Below, piece by piece: positions 61,787-64,000 of a DNA stretch of 64,000 nucleotides. How positions within the stretch are numbered: the first letter of the stretch is position 1; each line of letters begins with the position of its first letter. Position numbers and translations under genes: made by a program. The notes under the pieces were generated by a model that was not told the origin of the DNA, did not search any database, and worked only from the letters and a program-made list of their open reading frames with translations. Source of the stretch: an uncultured bacterium (GTDB taxonomy: Bacteria > Bacillota > Clostridia > Lachnospirales > Lachnospiraceae); the NCBI GenBank assembly GCA_905215775.1, contig CAJMRM010000003.1:27455-91454 (forward strand). The letters run 5' to 3'.

Positions 61787-62273
61787 CTTCTTAAAATCGG
61801 AGACAATCAATACTGATAAGAATTATACTGAATCGAATGATACCGATCCATCTATCTATCCGACAGCAAGGCCAACGGAAGATAAATCACCTGCGGCGGC
61901 TGATAGGATTGATACGATACGGATTTATCGGGAGATTTTGAAAGAGAACATTGAGTACGACCACCTTTGTGAGCGTGTGGGCTATGACCGGGATATGTTA
62001 GATGAAATGCTTGAAATTCTGGTAGACACAGTTTGCTCCACCAAAAAGCAGATTCGCATTGGCGGCCAGGACTATCCCAACGAGGTGGTCAAAAGCAGGC
62101 TGTTAAAGCTGGATTCCAGCCACATAGAGTATGTGATGGACAGCCTGCACCAAAATACAACAAAGGTTCGGAATATCCGGGCCTATCTCCTGACGGCGCT
62201 CTATAATGCGCCTACCACAATCAGCAGCTACTACACCGCATTGGTCAACCACGACCTGTACGGCAGCGGGTAA
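61686..62273 (+). CDS. Replication initiator C-terminal part (DUF6017-like)
   Basis: The open frame begins at TTG 61686, but real family sequence starts near 61745-61780 with a GSLDFLKSE stretch. It then carries the DUF6017-like domain: IYREILKENIEYDHLCERVG, EVVKSRLLKLDSSHIEYVMD and VRNIRAYLLTALYNAP. No ribosome binding site or ATG is found at its start, which supports it being the displaced 3' half of the preceding gene rather than a gene of its own. A programmed shift cannot be excluded. Confidence 0.65.
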   Translation: MSVRSRARAAPPKSMSKTSFGGRKSALPETGSLDFLKSETINTDKNYTESNDTDPSIYPTARPTEDKSPAAADRIDTIRIYREILKENIEYDHLCERVGYDRDMLDEMLEILVDTVCSTKKQIRIGGQDYPNEVVKSRLLKLDSSHIEYVMDSLHQNTTKVRNIRAYLLTALYNAPTTISSYYTALVNHDLYGSG

Positions 62274-62294
62274 CTGCTTTTTTCATAATCAAAT

Positions 62295-62329
62295 AAGGGC
62301 GGCAAGCCGGTCTTATCCGGTTTGCCCTT
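62295..62329 (+). other. Imperfect hairpin after the replication initiator
   Basis: AAGGGC with CAAGCCGG (62295-62310) pairs with CCGG and TTTGCCCTT (62317-62329). No T-run follows. Confidence 0.35.
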
Positions 62330-62380
62330 GATTACCCAACTGCAAATGAACGGCACAACGCTGGAGAAAGGAGCGCCCCC

Positions 62381-62731
62381 GTGAAAAAACCTTTTGCTTA
62401 CATTACCGCCGCATGGACCGGCCAGGAGTTTACGGACACCGATCAAGCCGTTGTTTATTGCCGCAAGGTCTATCAGGCTGGCTTCACGCCAATCTGCCCG
62501 ATTCTGTATCTGCCGCATTTTCTGAATGACACGATTCCCGCCGAACACAAGGACGGGATTGATATGGCCCGCGATCTGCTCCGCCGCAGTCATGTTCTCA
62601 TCGTCTGCGGCGACGAGGTGGACGAAACCGTAAAAAACGATATTGCCGTTGCCCAGCGATTAGGCATTACGGCCACCACATTGGACGGTATCCTGAAAAT
62701 CAGGAGCCAGGGCCATGAAGAAACCTGCTGA
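62381..62731 (+). CDS. DUF4406-like nucleoside deoxyribosyltransferase-fold protein
   Basis: A 116-residue protein that starts at GTG 62381 with GAAAGGAG upstream. The fold is suggested by FAYITAAWTGQEF at the N-terminus, GIDMARDLLRRSHVLIVCGD in the middle and an ending strand, as in DUF4406/nucleoside 2-deoxyribosyltransferase-like proteins. Such genes are regular passengers between the replication and conjugation genes of these elements. The biochemical role is unknown. Confidence 0.65.
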   Translation: MKKPFAYITAAWTGQEFTDTDQAVVYCRKVYQAGFTPICPILYLPHFLNDTIPAEHKDGIDMARDLLRRSHVLIVCGDEVDETVKNDIAVAQRLGITATTLDGILKIRSQGHEETC

Positions 62732-62786
62732 CCTGCGCCACCGGCTGCTGCGGTTTCTGCTGCACCGGCTGGTGGTTCCGCCTTAG
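62715..62786 (+). CDS. Possible 23-residue basic peptide
   Basis: An ATG at 62715, with GGAG about 8 bases upstream, opens a 23-codon frame ending at TAG 62786. It begins inside the end of the preceding gene in another frame. The product is basic and Leu-rich (MKKPADLRHRLLRFLL, then HRLVVPP) and could form an amphipathic helix. Coding is uncertain. Confidence 0.3.
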   Translation: MKKPADLRHRLLRFLLHRLVVPP

Positions 62787-62833
62787 ATTCTCTCTTTTCC
62801 ACTTTCACCCTGCCGGAAAGGAGGAAATAGCCC

Positions 62834-63316
62834 ATGCAGGAAGAAATGGAAAAAAGGGCCGTGGCTATCAGCATTAAAGCGGGCAAACTGTCCGCCAATT
62901 TACTGAAAGCGGCCATTCGCAAGTGCCTGGCGGAAATGGAGAAAAGCCAGAAGAATCCCAAAGTTTATAAGGGAAAGCAAAGTGTAAAGCACCTTGTCCG
63001 GCAGGGCGCAGGCGTTTCCAATATCGAGGTGACGGACGGTAATATCAAGTCCTTTGAACAGGTTGCCCGGAAATATGGTGTTGACTTTGCACTGAAAAAG
63101 GATGCCACCTCACAGCCGCCGCGCTATCTGGTATTTTTCAAAAGCCGCGACGCGGACGTGCTGACTGCCGCCTTTGCGGAATATTCCGGCAAAGTGGTTA
63201 AGCGCAAGGCCCAGGAAAAGCTCTCTGTTCGCGGACGGATTGTGCAGCTTCAGGAAGTGGTCAAAAATATGGCCCAATCCCTCTCCCGGAATAAACATCA
63301 GGAGGTGGAGCGATGA
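62834..63316 (+). CDS. PcfB family conjugation protein
   Basis: A 160-residue protein of the PcfB/DUF3801 family, a cytoplasmic accessory factor that works with the VirD4 coupling protein and relaxase during conjugation. The segments AVAISIKAGKLSANLLKAA, VKHLVRQGAGVSNIEV and ARKYGVDFALKKD are typical. GGAAAGGAGG precedes the ATG. Its stop overlaps the start of virD4 by 4 bases (ATGA). Confidence 0.85.
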   Translation: MQEEMEKRAVAISIKAGKLSANLLKAAIRKCLAEMEKSQKNPKVYKGKQSVKHLVRQGAGVSNIEVTDGNIKSFEQVARKYGVDFALKKDATSQPPRYLVFFKSRDADVLTAAFAEYSGKVVKRKAQEKLSVRGRIVQLQEVVKNMAQSLSRNKHQEVER

Positions 63317-63949
63317 AGAAGCTGCCGAAAATCAACGCGGCCCAAGTGCTCAAAGCCAGTCTGCCCTATGTTATCATCGGGCTGCTGTGTACCAAGCTGG
63401 GAGAAGCCTACCGGCTGACAACCGGCACGGATATTCTGGATAAGGTGCTGGGCACATTTACCACGCTGGGTACGGTCTTTCAAAATCCGTTCCCCAGCCT
63501 GCACCCGTTTGATCTTTTCGTGGGTGCGGCGGCGGCTGTGCTGGTAAGGGCCATTCTCTATTTCAAGGCAAAGAACGCCAAGAAGTACCGACACGGGGAA
63601 GAATACGGCACCGCCCGATGGGGCACCCAAAAAGATATAGAGCCGTTCATCAACCCCGATTTTTCACAAAATATTCTGTTGACCGATACGGAACGCCTGA
63701 CCCTGGGCAAGATTGCCGACCCTGAAAAAAGAAATGTCAATCTGAATGTTCTTGTGATTGGTGGTAGCGGAAGCGGCAAGACATGCTACCATATTAAACC
63801 GAACCTACTCCAGATGAATGGCTCATATGTGTGCTCCGATCCAAAGGGAACCGTTGTGGAGGAAGTGGGCCGGGTGCTGTTGCAGTAAGGGCATTATAGG
63901 CTAAAAATCCTAAACACCATAGATTTCAGCGCGTCCATGCACTACAATC
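63313..63949 (+). pseudogene. VirD4/TraG type IV secretion coupling protein, 5' part, interrupted
   Basis: The frame starts at ATG 63313 and encodes two N-terminal membrane segments, the linker EYGTARWGTQKDIEPF and the Walker A VIGGSGSGKT, then CSDPKGTVVEEVGRVLLQ. It stops at TAA 63886-63888. The same frame then continues with clear family sequence (GHYRLKILNTIDFSASMHYN) to 63949, so the TAA looks like a nonsense change, for example CAA to TAA. At 63950 the coding sequence is interrupted by an intron-like sequence. The intact protein is the ATPase that brings DNA to the conjugation channel. Confidence 0.8.
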
Positions 63950-64000
63950 GTGCGACTTGTTCGCCGCTGAAAAGGCGGCGCACAGCGCTGTTTTAATCAG
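63950..64000 (+). mobile_element. Probable 5' end of a group II intron
   Basis: Right after the virD4 codons for MHYN, the sequence changes to GTGCGACTTG, matching the conserved 5' end (GTGYG) of group II introns. A perfect hairpin CGCCGC/GCGGCG (63962-63967 and 63975-63980) follows, as expected in domain I. The remainder, including any reverse transcriptase, is beyond the edge. Confidence 0.6.

Larger units (their letters stand above)
61220..64000 (+). mobile_element. Left part of a Tn1549-like integrative and conjugative element
   Basis: The order replication initiator, DUF4406-like protein, PcfB, VirD4/TraG is that of the conjugation module of Tn1549-type elements in gut Firmicutes. The left boundary must lie between the aldo/keto reductase hairpin (61204) and the first element terminator (61313). 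The exact junction and target-site repeat cannot be set without the right end, which is outside the window. Confidence 0.75.

Noticed and set aside
1..64000. tRNA, rRNA and CRISPR arrays
   Set aside because: Gene-free gaps were read for cloverleaf arms, CCA ends and regularly spaced direct repeats; none were found.

Overview
The window reads as chromosomal DNA of an anaerobic, Gram-positive Clostridia bacterium, most likely a GC-richer member of the Lachnospiraceae. The evidence is the strong AGGAGG-type ribosome binding sites, TTGACA/TATAAT promoters, lipoproteins in place of periplasmic proteins, an L33-SecE-NusG-L11-L1-L10-L7/L12 cluster with a Firmicutes-type L10 leader, a ferredoxin-type aldo/keto reductase and an aldehyde:ferredoxin oxidoreductase-like enzyme. 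The genus is not determined. No tRNA, rRNA or CRISPR array was seen.

Layout. 0-5 kb: a GNAT acetyltransferase cut by the left edge, a secreted clan-A-like glycosidase, a visibly AT-richer islet (GrpB-like protein, GyrI-like protein, YhcG-type PD-(D/E)xK nuclease) and a membrane protein with a coiled-coil tail. 5-8 kb: recQ and a LysR regulator. 8-17.4 kb: an apparent operon of a serine beta-lactamase-like hydrolase, a small membrane protein, a complete oligopeptide ABC importer and a CapA-type metallophosphatase, behind a promoter carrying two ATTGT/ACAAT palindromes. 17.7-20.4 kb: argG-argH. 20.6-27.1 kb: a second, Nik/Opp-type ABC importer joined to an aldehyde:ferredoxin oxidoreductase-like gene; two copies of a related intergenic repeat lie at either side. 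27.4-34.2 kb: uridine kinase, a cell-wall-binding protein behind phased 11-bp repeats, mreB/mbl, recD2, comF and a lipoprotein. 34.3-38 kb: the ribosomal protein/NusG region, with two candidate L1-binding mRNA motifs and an L10 leader with attenuator.

38.2-51 kb is a surface glycopolymer locus: a GmhA-like isomerase, two large GT-C-like membrane proteins, a membrane-anchored protein with a long polycationic tail, another polytopic protein, the CDP-sugar enzymes RfbF-RfbG-RfbH, a LicD-family phosphotransferase and a GtrB/DPM1-like glycosyltransferase. 51-61 kb is mixed housekeeping: a lipoprotein, a class I glutamine amidotransferase, a zinc phospholipase C-like protein, a sodium:alanine symporter, a SIMPL lipoprotein, a cyclophilin, a GNAT protein, ispE with a GntR regulator that probably binds its own promoter region, and an Fe-S aldo/keto reductase.

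From about 61.2 kb to the right edge lies the start of a Tn1549-like integrative and conjugative element: replication initiator, a small DUF4406-like protein, PcfB and VirD4/TraG. It appears damaged. The replication initiator is split between two frames, and virD4 carries an in-frame TAA. About 60 bases further on, the virD4 reading frame is interrupted at a GTGCG sequence that looks like the 5' end of a group II intron, which runs off the window.
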